Shown in pieces: positions 43,178 through 54,237 of a stretch of 64,000 nucleotides of DNA; the stretch's first letter is position 1, and every line of letters starts with the position of its first letter. The position numbers and the translations under genes are program-made. The notes beneath the pieces are model-generated. The model was not told where the DNA came from, searched no databases, and saw only the letters and a program-made list of their open reading frames with translations. The DNA lies in contig JAIUPT010000020.1 of NCBI GenBank assembly GCA_022315425.1, positions 2,108,001-2,172,000 on the forward strand, given 5' to 3'. The stretch is from Pseudevernia furfuracea (lineage: Eukaryota > Ascomycota > Lecanoromycetes > Lecanorales > Parmeliaceae).

Positions 43178-45598
43178 ATGGATTTGGTCCGAATCCCCTT
43201 ACTCCTGAGCCTGGCGCTCTTCACGATACCGATAGCCCACGCGAGTCCATCTTTCATATCGCCACAAGGCCCAGAAGCGACCATCACAATTGCGAGTGAG
43301 ATATTCGTGGTCGATCCAGCAAATATTATCCTAGACAGCACCACAATACAGCCAGGCGCTGCTGGAGTGTCTGTAGATGGCCAAATAGTGTCAGCTGATG
43401 CTGCCAACGATCTCTTTGTTGATGGCTCCGAGATATTGGCAGGACCGACCGGTGTACTCATTACTAGCGGCACCACCACTACACTGGGCACTACTAGTTC
43501 TGGACCCAGCTTATCGTCTTCTGTCCTTGCAGGTAGCTCAGCATCGATCAGAAGCACCAGTAACGGCACTACTGTCGGTACTACTGTCACCCCTGGCACT
43601 ACCAGCCTTGGAAGCAGCTCTTTACAGCAATGGAGTACGGGAAACACAGGATCAATCAGTAATAATGCCGGTAACTTCACCATGAATGGAGCAGCCTCAG
43701 CAACTGTGTCTGCCAGCTCAAGTTTGACTTCAAATGCAACTGTTCCATCCATCTCGGGTCCAAATTCAAATTTCACGTCGTCGTTCACGAATGAAGTAGC
43801 CTCAACGACTGTGTCCGCCGGCTCAAGTTTGAACTTGACTGCAACCTTTCCAACCATCTCCGGTCTAAATTTAGTTCCCTTATCGCCGTCCACTAATTCT
43901 GTCCCTAGTCAATCTCAAATCGCCGCATCAGCTGCTTCTTTTTCTTTCTCTTCTTCTTCTTCTTCTTCTTTGGGCATTGCAGGCTTTGCCAGAACAAGTG
44001 TCCTATCCGCAGGATCAATTTCCAATATCAGCCTAGGTAGCTCCGCGTCGCGGTCTGAGAGTACAGCATCGATGCCTCTATCGGCCTCAAGCAACAGTTC
44101 GCGAGCTATATCCTCACCGACCTTCATCAACAATAGCACTGGTTTAAACACCTTTTCCGGAGCCTCAACACGCTCCCAGATTGTATCCTTCCAATCACGG
44201 AAAACAGACTCAGGCTTAGCTATTTCAGCAACTACGTCATCTGGGACATGGGTCCTGGGTCCAGGGACTCAGCCAAATACCATTACAACGGGTCCAAGCC
44301 TGGCCACTCCCACTGTATCCTGGAATCCAACCGGGTCTCCTGCTAGTTCGCAAGGTATACTGCTGGTTGGGGCAATTTTTGGCATCACCGATGAGGCGAA
44401 GACTCTGTCATCGATTCTCGAAGATGAAGGGCCTAAAGAGTCCTTTGTGAGCAAAATCAAGGACACTGATGATCAAATTTTCGAGCTCTTCAAAGACATA
44501 AATCCTCCTGGTCCTCCACCATCATACGAAGATTCTTGTCTTGATGGCGCGGATATCCTCAACATCTTTGATGACCTGGGATGCCTTAAAAGTGGCTTCG
44601 ATGAGGTCATAAAACTGTTGGGAGCCGAACCACCAGATGTTGCCGAGATACAGACCGTTTTCGATAACCTTGGGACTTTAGCCAACAACCTGAAGGAAGA
44701 AGAGGATGATGATGATGACGACGATGACAAAACCCAGACAGATGAGAACAAGACAAAGACCCAGAATTCTGTGGCAAAGTCTTCCAGCATTCCACCAAGT
44801 GGCTCATCAAGTTCGTCATCGTCACGTTCTACAACAGCATCCTCCTTCTTATCGTCGAGCAGTGCATTATTCAGCACGGTAGTAGCAGGGTTAGACACGA
44901 GTCCAACCTTTGACTTTAACTCAACCGACCCGGATGTTTCCGACCAGGCCGCGTTGGCATTCTTCGGCGACCTCCTCTCATCAGCAATGGGGGTTGGGCC
45001 TGGGATATCAGGCTTCGCAACTTCAACTACTGCCAGTAACGCCACTCTTACCACGACGTCACAGCCCCGGCCAGCTTCATCAGCCGCAACAGAAGAGAGC
45101 TCTCTAGCAACCGCTTCTGCATCAAGATTAGCAGTCGCGTTAAAGAATTCACAAATAGTCGCACCTGTAATACCACCTAAAAGGCCTACGGCAACATCGG
45201 AGCGAAGTGCCGCTGCTGAAGCAGCCACCAGCAGAGCAGCATCGACCTCATCTCCAGACAGAGGAGGCAATCCGACCTCATCCGTCATTTCTTCCGCGCC
45301 TATCATAACAATTTTACCTACTCCACATGCTACGGATCCACTGGCGTCTTTCTATTTCGATCGTCCTCTCCAGTGCCTACAGCTGTATGTCCCACCTCTC
45401 TGCTGATCCACTTCAATTCACTTGGACATCTACTAACGAGTCAAACCATGGAATAGGGAGGAATTCTTGCAAGGCGGCCGAGCCCCCTACTATGTCCACA
45501 CGTGCACTTGCAATGATGGCAGCAGGCCAACAGCTACTCTCTCCGGCGACGCTTATTTGTGCCCTTCGCAGGTAGATGCCATCATAGCACGCCGATAA
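43178..45598 (+). CDS. Secreted Ser/Thr-rich cell-wall-type protein
   Basis: Model: exons 43178-45384 and 45457-45598, 782 aa. The intron is 72 nt with a GTATGT donor, a perfect TACTAAC branch site and an AATAG acceptor. A signal peptide (LLLSLALFTIPIAHA) is followed by ITIASEIFVVDPANIIL and SVDGQIVSADAANDLFVDGS, short beta-strand segments seen in several fungal wall proteins. Residues 90-390 are Ser/Thr/Gly-rich with many Asn-x-Ser/Thr sites, so heavy glycosylation is likely. A folded middle part (near 395-510) is acidic and has two cysteines, then a poly-Asp run, then more Ser/Thr-rich sequence. Exon 2 gives YVHTCTCNDGSRP and DAYLCPSQ, a small Cys motif. No GPI signal is seen. Probably a wall or extracellular-matrix protein; I do not know the family. 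Confidence 0.78.
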
Positions 45599-46982
45599 AG
45601 AAACGACTGTGGACTTCACAACCCCAGGAGGGGGCTTCTCTTCTCAGCAATCTCTTCGAGTAGATCGGTTGCGGGGGAGGGGGGGGGGAAGCAGCATCAA
45701 TGTGTCCAAATCACCACCGCCTCATGTCTTTTGATCGAGGGCAAACCGAGTGCTTGCGCGCTCATTCCTTTCAGGAAGCACAACCAATCGGCCTCACGCA
45801 CGTACATGTTGTGCCCTCACAGATAATGTTGACATTTGATACCAGGGAGTGGAGGAAGTCGGAACGAGTTGCAAAGCAAGGCTTTGCATGTTTTCTCGAG
45901 AAAGATCTGCGAGGAGGTGCAAGGCGTTCAAAAGGAAGGCCTGTGTTTTGGGAGGCATGTGATTCACCTTGACCGGGACACTCTCCACAGCCCGGAGGTT
46001 CTATATAGGCCGTTCATTTTGAGCACCACTTTGAAGCCGAAGCAGCGCAGTCCCTTGTGGTTCATGTTGAAAGGGTTTTCGGTCAAGATTCAGGTATGTG
46101 ATGTGTAGAATGCTTGAATTATTCTTATCTCAGGACTCCCCCTGGACCAGTATTTATATCCCATGATGGAAACTTGGTGAGTTGTTCCAACAGGGAACCT
46201 TACGAGTATTTTCGATAGCCGACAAGCGGCAAAAAAACGTCATAGCTGAGAACCCAATTTTGACATTTTCTGCGGGCTTCTGAAACAGAATCTGCAGGTT
46301 TAGGCGTGTGCAAAAAGGATGTCAAAGCTTGCATATAGGAGCCATACCCTACCTTAGGTAGGTACCTTAATCGTAGCTTACCCCGAAGGCGCTAGGCCTA
46401 ATCTCATCGTTGGCGTGATATATTAGAGTACACCCGCACTAACAAAGAAACTCAAGGGGTGGTGGGTGCATTTTCCTTTGTTAGTACGAGTACGGGCCGG
46501 TGCTCTTTCTGATTCATATCGACTTTTATAGCCGTCAGCATTATTATCGTAACTCTACATGTGTGGAAATGGACATGGAGAGCATTATTGGGGAAAATCT
46601 GCCGAAAACCAAGGTTTGGACATCCTTCCAGCAACACGTAAATCCGCCCGGTCGACCAGAGAACAGAATTGTGGCTCCAGCGAAAATGGGATTTGGGATG
46701 TGTTGGTGAGAGCATTGGGAGATCCCTTCTGTGCAAGGCCCCTTTTTGAGAGAACATAGATATATACAAGAGTAGGCGACGTGACTTTACTTTTGTCTCC
46801 CGACTTTTGCAAATTTGGAGAGGGAAAAGAATCCGCCCGATGGCGCGTTCCAGAAAACGGGGCTGTCAGTTCTTTCCGGCGCCTTCTTTTTTTCATCTCG
46901 CTTTTAAGCGTTTTTTTTTATATTTTATTTTATGCAGGACCAATCTCCATGGAGAGGTGATCGCTCAGCCCTACCGTTGTTT
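45599..46982. other. Convergent intergenic region
   Basis: 1.4 kb. A (G)n-rich tract lies near 45670-45688 and a TACCTTAGGTAGGTACCTT palindromic string near 46350-46370. Overlapping frames at 45836-46108 and 46452-46769 have no gene character. Confidence 0.5.
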
Positions 46983-48047
46983 TCACGTCAGCTTAGCTGA
47001 GGTGTGTCTTGCCAAAAAGCTTCGTGGAACCAAGGACGTACCGAGATTGTCGCGCGTCCCCGCCTGCCCGGCCCTTAGGCATATCCCCGTCAGTGCCACC
47101 GCCGCGGTCCAAAATTGGAACCTCGAAAACGTATCCGTCCGCCCGTCCGTGCTGATGCTCAGTTTGCACCTTCGATCCACTAAAATGCATCATCCGATCA
47201 ACCGGGGTCATCCAAATGCCGAAGTTTTCGGGAGAAAGAGCCTGATGAACTCACGGGAATAGAATGTCAAAGGAAGCTTGACGGCAGCTAGTGGGTCATC
47301 CTGCGGCCCCCACGTCGTAAAATCTGTACTTGCGGGCATGATGTCGACGATATTCTGGCAGGACGACAGCAGCGACGGCGCCACCGTGCCGGAGCATTGC
47401 ACCTGCGGCTCGTATTTCAAAATCGCGACGGCGAGGTTGTTGTCGCCACCTGAGGAAACTTTGTTATCCACAGGATACAGCATCGTCGTTGCTAACCTGT
47501 ATGCGGACATGACTGCTCACCCACATCGCGCCCTGTCCCGCCCTGAGATGTCCTCGCATTCACACATTGGTCGATGACGTAGCCGGCTGCGGAGGCGATT
47601 TCTTGCAAACTTGCACGAGCGGAGAATTCTCCAGGTACGATACTCGGTTCGATGATGCAGCGTCCGTCCGCTGTCAGTGAGCGGATGATCAGTCGAGGAG
47701 GCCATTCTCCCGCACGGAGCTGCTAGAAAATGGGAGAACGAACAGCTGATGTATCTTTTGGGCAGTTTCACGTCAAACCGACCTTTGTACCGCGGTCCGT
47801 AGGTCTGCTCGATCGTAGACGAGTGTTGTATTTGATCTAACGCTTCGGTACAACTTGCGATGTCCAAGCCGTAGCCGTACGCTGTCCCGTCGCATTGGTG
47901 GATGTAGTTGGAGCTGGTTGCATTGGTTATGGTGGAACCTGGTAGGATGAGTATTGTGTTGTTCAATGTGAGTGTGGAGACAATGGTTATGCTTGAAAAT
48001 GCAAACAAGGATACAGCGATCGAGATCATGACGGTGGCGTCGACCAT
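46983..48047 (-). CDS. Small secreted Cys-patterned protein
   Basis: Model: exons 48047-47744, 47670-47521, 47449-47255, 47179-46983, 281 aa. Introns are 73, 71 and 75 nt with GTTCGT, GTGAGC and GTGAGT donors. The N-terminus is hydrophobic (ISIAVSLFAFSSITIV), a signal peptide or anchor. The body shows a repeating pattern: YGYGLDIASCTEAL, TYGPRYKGRFDVKLPKRYIS, SDGRCIIEPSIVPG, EIASAAGYVIDQCV, GGTGRDVGGDNNLAVAILKY, SSCQNIVDIMPAS. This style of protein is common in Pezizomycotina secretomes and has no known function that I can name. The 3' end is uncertain: a GTACGT donor after DNL could splice on to 46.93-46.95 kb and replace the last 17 residues. Confidence 0.72.
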
Positions 48048-48667
48048 CGGTAGAAAACGGAATTTGACAGGACGAAAAAGAGGACGATTTAAGTAAAATC
48101 CAGTTCATCCTGTATGACTTTGGCGGGAACGCATGCGCATGTCGAAAGAGCAATTGGCGACAAAGTGTCTCCGCAATGGCCTGTGGCGAAGCTGCTCTTT
48201 ATGCGCAGTATTGATCCGTCGTACTTCCGATCTTCCCACCTCTCTCAGCCAGTTTGTCCAGGAGGGGAGAAGTCTGCCTGCTGCATACCTCGTGATGGGA
48301 GCCGGCACTTGCGACTCCAAGAGTCACCTACACTGAGAGAGGTTGCGTACACCCGTCGCTCAAGTCAAAGGCTACATACGTGAACTCTTTACTCACGTTC
48401 TCTTCTCAAGCCTCTACCACGCACAAGTCTCCCCTCAAGAACATCTTCCATGCCATAATCAACTGTGGGGCTAAACCGAGAAAATTTGTCCTCATCGCAC
48501 GAATATCGGATTTGAGACGCGCGGAGGGAGCTATACGAGACCACTTTCAGCATGCGAAGCAGGGGTGTCAATGATGGAGAAGTAAGGAGGTTGAAACGAT
48601 GGATACATGTAGATACCGCGCTGAAATCACGGGAAATACGATACTAAAACACGCGCAAAAAGCCCAT
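48048..48667. other. Intergenic region
   Basis: 620 bp between two reverse-strand genes, holding the promoter of the small secreted protein and the 3' side of the zinc-finger gene. Nothing else recognised. Confidence 0.5.
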
Positions 48668-50503
48668 TCAAAGCAGCCTGAGCTCCCTCCACAGTCGTTC
48701 GTGTTCGTGTCCCGCCGTCAGCGGATACAATGGCCTGAAAATCATCTGTAATATCCTCACATAATCCCTCATCTCCCTCAGAATCATTTCATTCGTGAAC
48801 ACAATCGCTGAATCATGCACCGCTTTGTTCTTGACCCGCTCTGCAAGCGCAGCTACGAGGCGAGAGAATGGAGCGTTTGTAGTAACCACGACGTCGTCAA
48901 GAGGCGGATCTCGTAGGAAGTGATGCGCGATGTTTATTTCGTTTTGATAGATCGTGTTTTCAAGGCTTAGACAGTATTGGAGAAGAGCCCATGTGACTGA
49001 TTTTCCGGATCCAACTCTCTGATTGTTGGCCTGTATTATCAGTTGAGGGGCGAAACGGATGGCGAGGCGTTTGAAGTCGACCCACGCGTCGATGAGGGCT
49101 TTAAAGACGGTGCCGTGTAGCGCTTCTAGGATAGTGCTATCCTGCTGGTTGATATTGATGCTTGCGAGCTGTTCCAGGACGTAGATGCGCTGGTGTTCGT
49201 CAAGGAAGTAGGTGAATAGATCCACGACTTCGCTGACGTTGATAAAGTGCTGCATTTGGAGAGCGCAGACGATCTCACGTGAGAGACTTTGGTGGAAGAT
49301 GCCGTCTACAAGTTGGGCAGCGATGATGCTGGAGTCTAGATTGCTCATCCTCGAGGGAAGTTCGTCGTCATCGAGGGCAAATCTTTCCGGGTAATCATCA
49401 TCCAGGTCCATCAAATCAGACAATTCGGGCTTGACAGTTGGGGTTCGGGGCGCGGCTTCGATCACCGGTGTCTCATGCGCAGGATGGGAGTTGGCTAAGT
49501 CTGCAGGCGAGGCTTGAAGCACTAATCCGATTGGCGTCGTCTCGCTGAAGCGCTGAGTCTCTTGCTCGTCGGGTTGATCTGGCTGGCCCGGAAGAGGACT
49601 CAACGGTTCTGCTCCTTCATCGAAATAGAGCACACTATCTTTTAGGACTAAAGCGTACTCTTCTTCCTCTCCTTTGATAGGCATGGTGTATTCCCCTTCC
49701 TCGTCGCTTGAGGTACGGTCAGCTTCGGCTTGAGCTTCGGCGCGCACTTGAGACTCTCTGTTCGCCATAGCAACATGAGACTGTCGGATGAGGGCTTTTT
49801 GATCCTCGGCGTCTCCAATTCCTGGCCCGTCCAAAAACCTTGGCTTATGGGTTCTGACATGTCCTGGGATAAAGCGGTCATGCTGGTATCTTTTCGAGCA
49901 GAAAGGGCATTTGAATGGTTTTGGATGGCCGCGGTAGACGATACAGAGAGAATGTGCTCCAACGTAATGCTCGAACAACGTATCGAAGTCCAGGAACGTG
50001 AGCTGGCATCCCGGGTCTGGGCAAGAATTGGATTGTACACTGCCCCTCTTGTTCAAGATACTCTGTCCGCCGCCTGGAGCTTTCCCACCTATAGATTGAT
50101 TGATTATTTTATGGGTCGAAACACCATCTACACTTCTAAGGCCAATGCGTTGCTCTCTCTCACATGGTTCGTGATGTTGGCATTTGTTCACGGTAGTGAA
50201 GAACTTTCGGCAACCTAGACAGAGGTGTCTATGTTTCTCTAACCGATGCTTCCCTATTTCTTCTTGATTTTTACAGAGAACTTTGCAATCGCGGCATTTG
50301 ACACGAGTTGTATGTTTGACCGTGAAATGGCGGGCGAGGATATGAGCGCCTGCTGATGTCGTCCAGGCGCATTCTGCACATACGTACTTGGGCTTACTGG
50401 GGTCGATCTCGAGCTTAATCGGGTGTTGTTGGTCGGTCAAGAGCTGGGTTATAATCTGGAGTCGCCGATTTAAGGCTACCAGATTTCCGTGTGAAGAAGA
50501 CAT
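48668..50503 (-). CDS. C2H2 zinc-finger protein
   Basis: Single exon, 611 aa. Five C2H2-like fingers lie in the first 235 residues: CAECAWTTSAGAHILARHFTVKH, CRDCKVLCKNQEE...HRLEKH, CLGCRKFFTTVNKCQHH, CPDPGCQLTFLDFDTLFEHYVGAH and CPFCSKRYQHDRFIPGHVRTH (finger limits given by their Cys and His). The spacing is irregular in the third. Then comes an acidic, disordered stretch with TSSDEEGEYTMPIKGEEEE, and a helical C-terminal half (EIVCALQMQHFINVSEVVDLFTYFL; VGSGKSVTWALLQYCLS) of unknown fold; the GSGKS there lacks the rest of a P-loop NTPase. Likely a nuclear DNA-binding protein; target unknown. Confidence 0.85.
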   Translation of the reverse strand: MSSSHGNLVALNRRLQIITQLLTDQQHPIKLEIDPSKPKYVCAECAWTTSAGAHILARHFTVKHTTRVKCRDCKVLCKNQEEIGKHRLEKHRHLCLGCRKFFTTVNKCQHHEPCEREQRIGLRSVDGVSTHKIINQSIGGKAPGGGQSILNKRGSVQSNSCPDPGCQLTFLDFDTLFEHYVGAHSLCIVYRGHPKPFKCPFCSKRYQHDRFIPGHVRTHKPRFLDGPGIGDAEDQKALIRQSHVAMANRESQVRAEAQAEADRTSSDEEGEYTMPIKGEEEEYALVLKDSVLYFDEGAEPLSPLPGQPDQPDEQETQRFSETTPIGLVLQASPADLANSHPAHETPVIEAAPRTPTVKPELSDLMDLDDDYPERFALDDDELPSRMSNLDSSIIAAQLVDGIFHQSLSREIVCALQMQHFINVSEVVDLFTYFLDEHQRIYVLEQLASININQQDSTILEALHGTVFKALIDAWVDFKRLAIRFAPQLIIQANNQRVGSGKSVTWALLQYCLSLENTIYQNEINIAHHFLRDPPLDDVVVTTNAPFSRLVAALAERVKNKAVHDSAIVFTNEMILREMRDYVRILQMIFRPLYPLTAGHEHERLWRELRLL

Positions 50504-50606
50504 TAGGTGATGTTTTTGTTCCGTCTGAAGAAAGAGCGGACGCTAGGGGTAGAGTTGCAACAAGTAGGCTATTCCTATGCATGATAGGAGGTGGAGACTT
50601 GGAACA

Positions 50607-50612
50607 TTTATA
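50607..50612 (-). promoter_or_regulatory. TATA box candidate for the zinc-finger gene
   Basis: TATAAA on the minus strand, about 105 nt before the ATG at 50503. Confidence 0.35.
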
Positions 50613-51653
50613 TGGGGGAAGAGCCAAAAGTCATGAAAGAACGATGACAATAATGAAAAAGGAGTGATATCGCCGGAAACGTCGAAGTGACGAAGAAGTC
50701 AGGCGAGGTGGCAAGTACCTTAAAAATCCTTCGAGTTGAGCAAGAACACCGAGATATGAGAGACCATGCACCTATACTCATGATATGGTTGATCCTCCAT
50801 GTATTCTACTGGCTCCTCGCCTGGGGTTCATGTCAATAGGCATGATCCCGAGGTTTTCCTCGCCGAGGTAATCAAGAAAATGCGCGGGCCTCCAAATTGC
50901 TTTGCTCTAGTTTGAAGGAGTGCAACGGGGACATCCTTCTGGTTGCTCATTTCATGGTTGAGGCTCGAGTCATTTCTCCGGGAAGTCTTTCTCAAGACCG
51001 CAATCAAGGGTGCTCTCTGTCGAAGAAGGCATCGCTCAGGCTGGCTGTGACTTTTACCGCAAGACCTGCTACGTAGAGAGACTAAGAGGATGGCACCTTT
51101 TTCTTGAAGAAAGAACAAAGGATGGCTACTGTACGGAGTACTGCATCTTGATGCAAGAAGATGCAAGAAGATGCAGAAGCTGGCGCCAAGCGAGAAGTCA
51201 GTTCTCGGAACCGGCTAGCGCCCGAAACGGATTCCGGTTCCGGCGCCAAGTTTAGTGGAGGATCATTTGATCAGTCCGGCAGACCCGGTACCTTACCTTA
51301 AGGGTATTGCCCCTTACTTTAGGTAAGTAGGCGTCCTAGCCTCCTAAGCCAATCACAATATAACCGGGTGCATCGTGGGCAGGGTGAGTTTTGTCGCCAA
51401 GAGTCGCAAAAGGAGCAACTGATCCATTGGGAAGGTCTGTCTTTGGCATCTCCTTCAGCCCATACCACATCTCCCCCCACCCATTGGTCACTCGGGCGCT
51501 CTCTCTCTCTATGGCTCTATGGCCATATGCAACCTTCTCCTTCTGTCCTCATTCTAGCTCCTCCCCCGTCTGAACTATACTCTCCAATCAACAGCATCAT
51601 AGCAAGCATCTCCTATCCACCATTCAAAGTAGCTGCAGGTCAGCATACCAACA

Positions 51654-51680
51654 CCCTACACCCTACACCCTACACCCTAC
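51654..51680. repeat. (CCCTACA)n heptamer repeat
   Basis: 3.9 perfect copies of the 7-bp unit CCCTACA, 110 bp upstream of the RNase T2 start. Confidence 0.95.
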
Positions 51681-51789
51681 CACCATCATGGCTGTGCAAG
51701 GGGTACTCCGAGATGGACTCCTTAAGAACCTTTCATCGCCTTCCTATTCTTCGCCTCCTCAGCTTGACCACTTCTCTATAGCTACCATC

Positions 51790-53192
51790 ATGTCTTCATT
51801 CATGCCTACTGTCAAGGCGCTTTCCAAAGCTGCCTTGGCATATTCGCAATTCGCTCTTCTTTCAAGCAACACCGTCTCTGGAGGCTCGCCTGACACTTGC
51901 TCCAATCCACAAATTAGTTGTCAGAATACTACTGCCGTAGCAAACACGTGCTGCTTCAATGCCCCTGGCGGGCAGCTGCTGCAGGTACGCGAATGTGCGC
52001 AGCGTCTGCATGCATGAACCTCTACTCATTGTTTCCCCACAGACTCAGTTCTGGGACGCCGACCCTTCCACGGGACCAGTCGATTCCTGGACCATTCACG
52101 GCCTATGGTACGTCCAACACTCCTCTCTTATCTTCTCATTCTAATTTTCATCAGGCCAGACCATTGTGACGGAACCTACGACTCCAACTGCGATGCGTCT
52201 CGCGCCTACACCAATATCACTGCCATCCTAACCGCCGCCGGCCAAACTTCCCTCCTCTCCTACATGGATACCTACTGGGTCAGCGACTCGGGCACAAACG
52301 AGGCCTTCTGGGAACATGAGTGGGGCAAACACGGCACATGTATCAGTACATTGGAGCCTGACTGCTACACGGATTATTCGCCACAAGAGGAGGTCGTAGA
52401 TTTCTTCAACACGGTGGTGACTTTGTTCAAGACTTTGCCGTCGTACACGTGGTTGTCGAACGCGGGCATTGTGCCGAGCTCGACCACGACGTATACTTCA
52501 GCAGAGATATTGTCGGCGCTGCAAACACCGCGAGGTGTCACTGCTGTTATCCAGTGCGAAAACACGAATGAGCTGGACGAAATCTGGTATTTCTATGATG
52601 TTCAAGGAAGCGTGCAGACGGGAACTTTCATCCCTGCTAATCCAGGTAATGACCTTCGTCTGTTACTCCGCTTGACCCGGCTGACTCAGGAACAGACGGC
52701 GCTTCATCAGACTGCCCAGCAACAGGCGTCCAATACCTTCCCAAATCCGGCTCTGGCACCTCACCCACTACCTCAACCACAATCACCACCTCTACCACCA
52801 CTTCTCCCAGCACCAGCCCCACCACGGCGCCTGGAACTCCTTTCTCCGGCAAAGGCACCCTCCAAGTCACCTCTGGTGGAAAGGCAAACGGCTGCATCAT
52901 CAGCGCCGGCACATGGTACATCGGTGGCACTTGCGCAACCTTCACAGCCACAGTATCTGGCAGTGGCTTCACCCTGAAATCCAGCAAGGGCTTGTGCGCC
53001 GTACAGAACGCTGATCTTGTTTGCGCCTCTTCGGTCTCTACGGCTACGGTCTTTACGAGCTCTGGTAGTGAGCTGGCGTATGGTGGTAGCCCGGCATTTT
53101 ATGCAAGCAGTGTCCCGTCGGGAACGGTCCAGGCGACTGTCTCGACAGCGACGTTGGCGCAGGGTTTGACTATTATTTGGCAGAGTTCTTAG
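51790..53192 (+). CDS. Secreted ribonuclease T2 with C-terminal extension
   Basis: Model: exons 51790-51984, 52043-52107, 52155-52645, 52690-53192, 417 aa. The start MSSFMPTVKAL gives a plain signal peptide; an in-frame ATG at 51688 would add 34 residues. Conserved site 1 (WTIHGLW, then PDHCDGTYDSNC across the third exon junction) and site 2 (FWEHEWGKHGTC) hold the catalytic histidines of T2 enzymes, and the cysteine pairs CSNPQISC, NTCC are in place. After a Ser/Thr linker, residues 300-417 form the extra C-terminal domain of fungal T2 enzymes (GKGTLQVTSGGKANGCIISAG, then GLCAVQNADLVCAS). T2 RNases cut single-stranded RNA between nucleotides, usually outside the cell or in vacuoles. All four exons join in frame. 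Confidence 0.93.
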
Positions 53193-53559
53193 AAGGATGG
53201 AGACGCATTGGATAAATGGCGTCGTAGGGGCATTTTTGGATATTGAATCGCGATCTCATAATCTAATACATCATACCTAACCTTTGCCTGAAGTAATCTA
53301 AAGTAAGATACTATTCCACCAGTCTGAAAAGGAAACCGACTTGCGGCTTTACTCGTGCCCAACTTGTCCTCTATGGAAGATATCACGCCTTTTTTCCCAC
53401 TACCCACACCCGCGAAACAAGAATCAAAAAACCAATCGAATAAGATAAAAGTCTTCGCATAGTTCCGATACCAACAATCCCCCCACCGCCCTCAATCCTC
53501 CTCACCTCCACTTCCGTACAATGCAATGCATGCTGCTCCCATAGAGAAGAGCCATTACA

Positions 53560-53588
53560 TTCCATTCCATTCCATTCCATTCCATTCC
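53560..53588. repeat. (TTCCA)n microsatellite
   Basis: 5.8 perfect copies of the pentamer TTCCA. Confidence 0.95.
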
Positions 53589-53742
53589 CTCTCAACATCG
53601 ATCAAACAATCAAACAAACAATCATACAAAAAAAATCATAAGAGGAAGTACCACTAGTACTGTACACCCACTCACCGTCTGCCCCCCCCACACAAATCAG
53701 CTACGGTATCCCTCTCTTTTTTCCCATTTCCTTTTCCTTTTC

Positions 53743-53770
53743 CTTGTGCTTGTGCTTGTGCTTGTGCTTG
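53743..53770. repeat. (CTTGTG)n microsatellite
   Basis: 4.7 perfect copies of the hexamer CTTGTG, preceded by three TTTTCC units. Confidence 0.95.
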
Positions 53771-54237
53771 AGAATCCCCCGATCGATTCCCTCCCTTCAT
53801 GTCGTGCATCTACCCCCCCCCCCTATTAATTAACTAGCAACGGGCATTTACGAGTCGTGTCCTGCCCGTGGCAGTAGTGACCTAGTACTAGTACAAGATG
53901 GGAAAGGTAAGGTAGTTGTTTGGTCGCTGGCCAGCGAGTGCTAGCCCCAATGAAGAGGCTACGACCTTGGCTCCTTTTGGGGGGGGAGGGTTCAGTGATC
54001 AATTATCTATCTACCTAGAAGGAAGCTTTTGGACCCGCGGACTCCGCCTACTGATGTTATCGCCACGCTAATGAGTTTTAGCTGAGTAGGAGGCAAGTTG
54101 AGAACGATGCATGAAAGCCCTCGTAGTGCTACCAAGGCATTCATAACTCAATCTATATGCCACGTATTGCATCATTCCTCCACTCTATATATGACCATGG
54201 CCTGAATATTTCATTCCCATGCTCTTCCCTCAATGGT

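Larger units (their letters stand above)
50504..51789. other. Divergent intergenic region
   Basis: 1.3 kb between the zinc-finger gene and the RNase T2 gene. Holds a TATA candidate for the former at 50607, a GATGCAAGAA repeat near 51150-51175 and a (CCCTACA)n repeat at 51654-51680. No gene recognised. Confidence 0.55.
53193..54237. other. Convergent intergenic region rich in microsatellites
   Basis: 1.0 kb between the RNase T2 and metacaspase genes. Holds (TTCCA)n at 53560-53588, (CTTGTG)n at 53743-53770, TTTTCC units just before the latter, and C-runs near 53681 and 53813. No gene recognised. Confidence 0.65.

Noticed and set aside
43924..45100. GPI anchor or CFEM-type call for the Ser/Thr-rich protein
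   Set aside because: The second exon ends in a hydrophilic ARR tail, so there is no GPI signal, and the cysteine number does not fit CFEM.
44473..45306. 277-codon reverse frame
   Set aside because: Antisense of the Ser/Thr-rich secreted gene; its Val/Leu/Asp composition follows from that bias.
48998..49016. P-loop NTPase in the zinc-finger protein (GSGKS)
   Set aside because: The motif lacks the preceding beta strand and any Walker B; probably chance.
51654..51680. Telomere-like CCCTACA repeat
   Set aside because: Fungal telomeres are usually CCCTAA; this has an extra base, only four copies, and lies inside gene-rich DNA.
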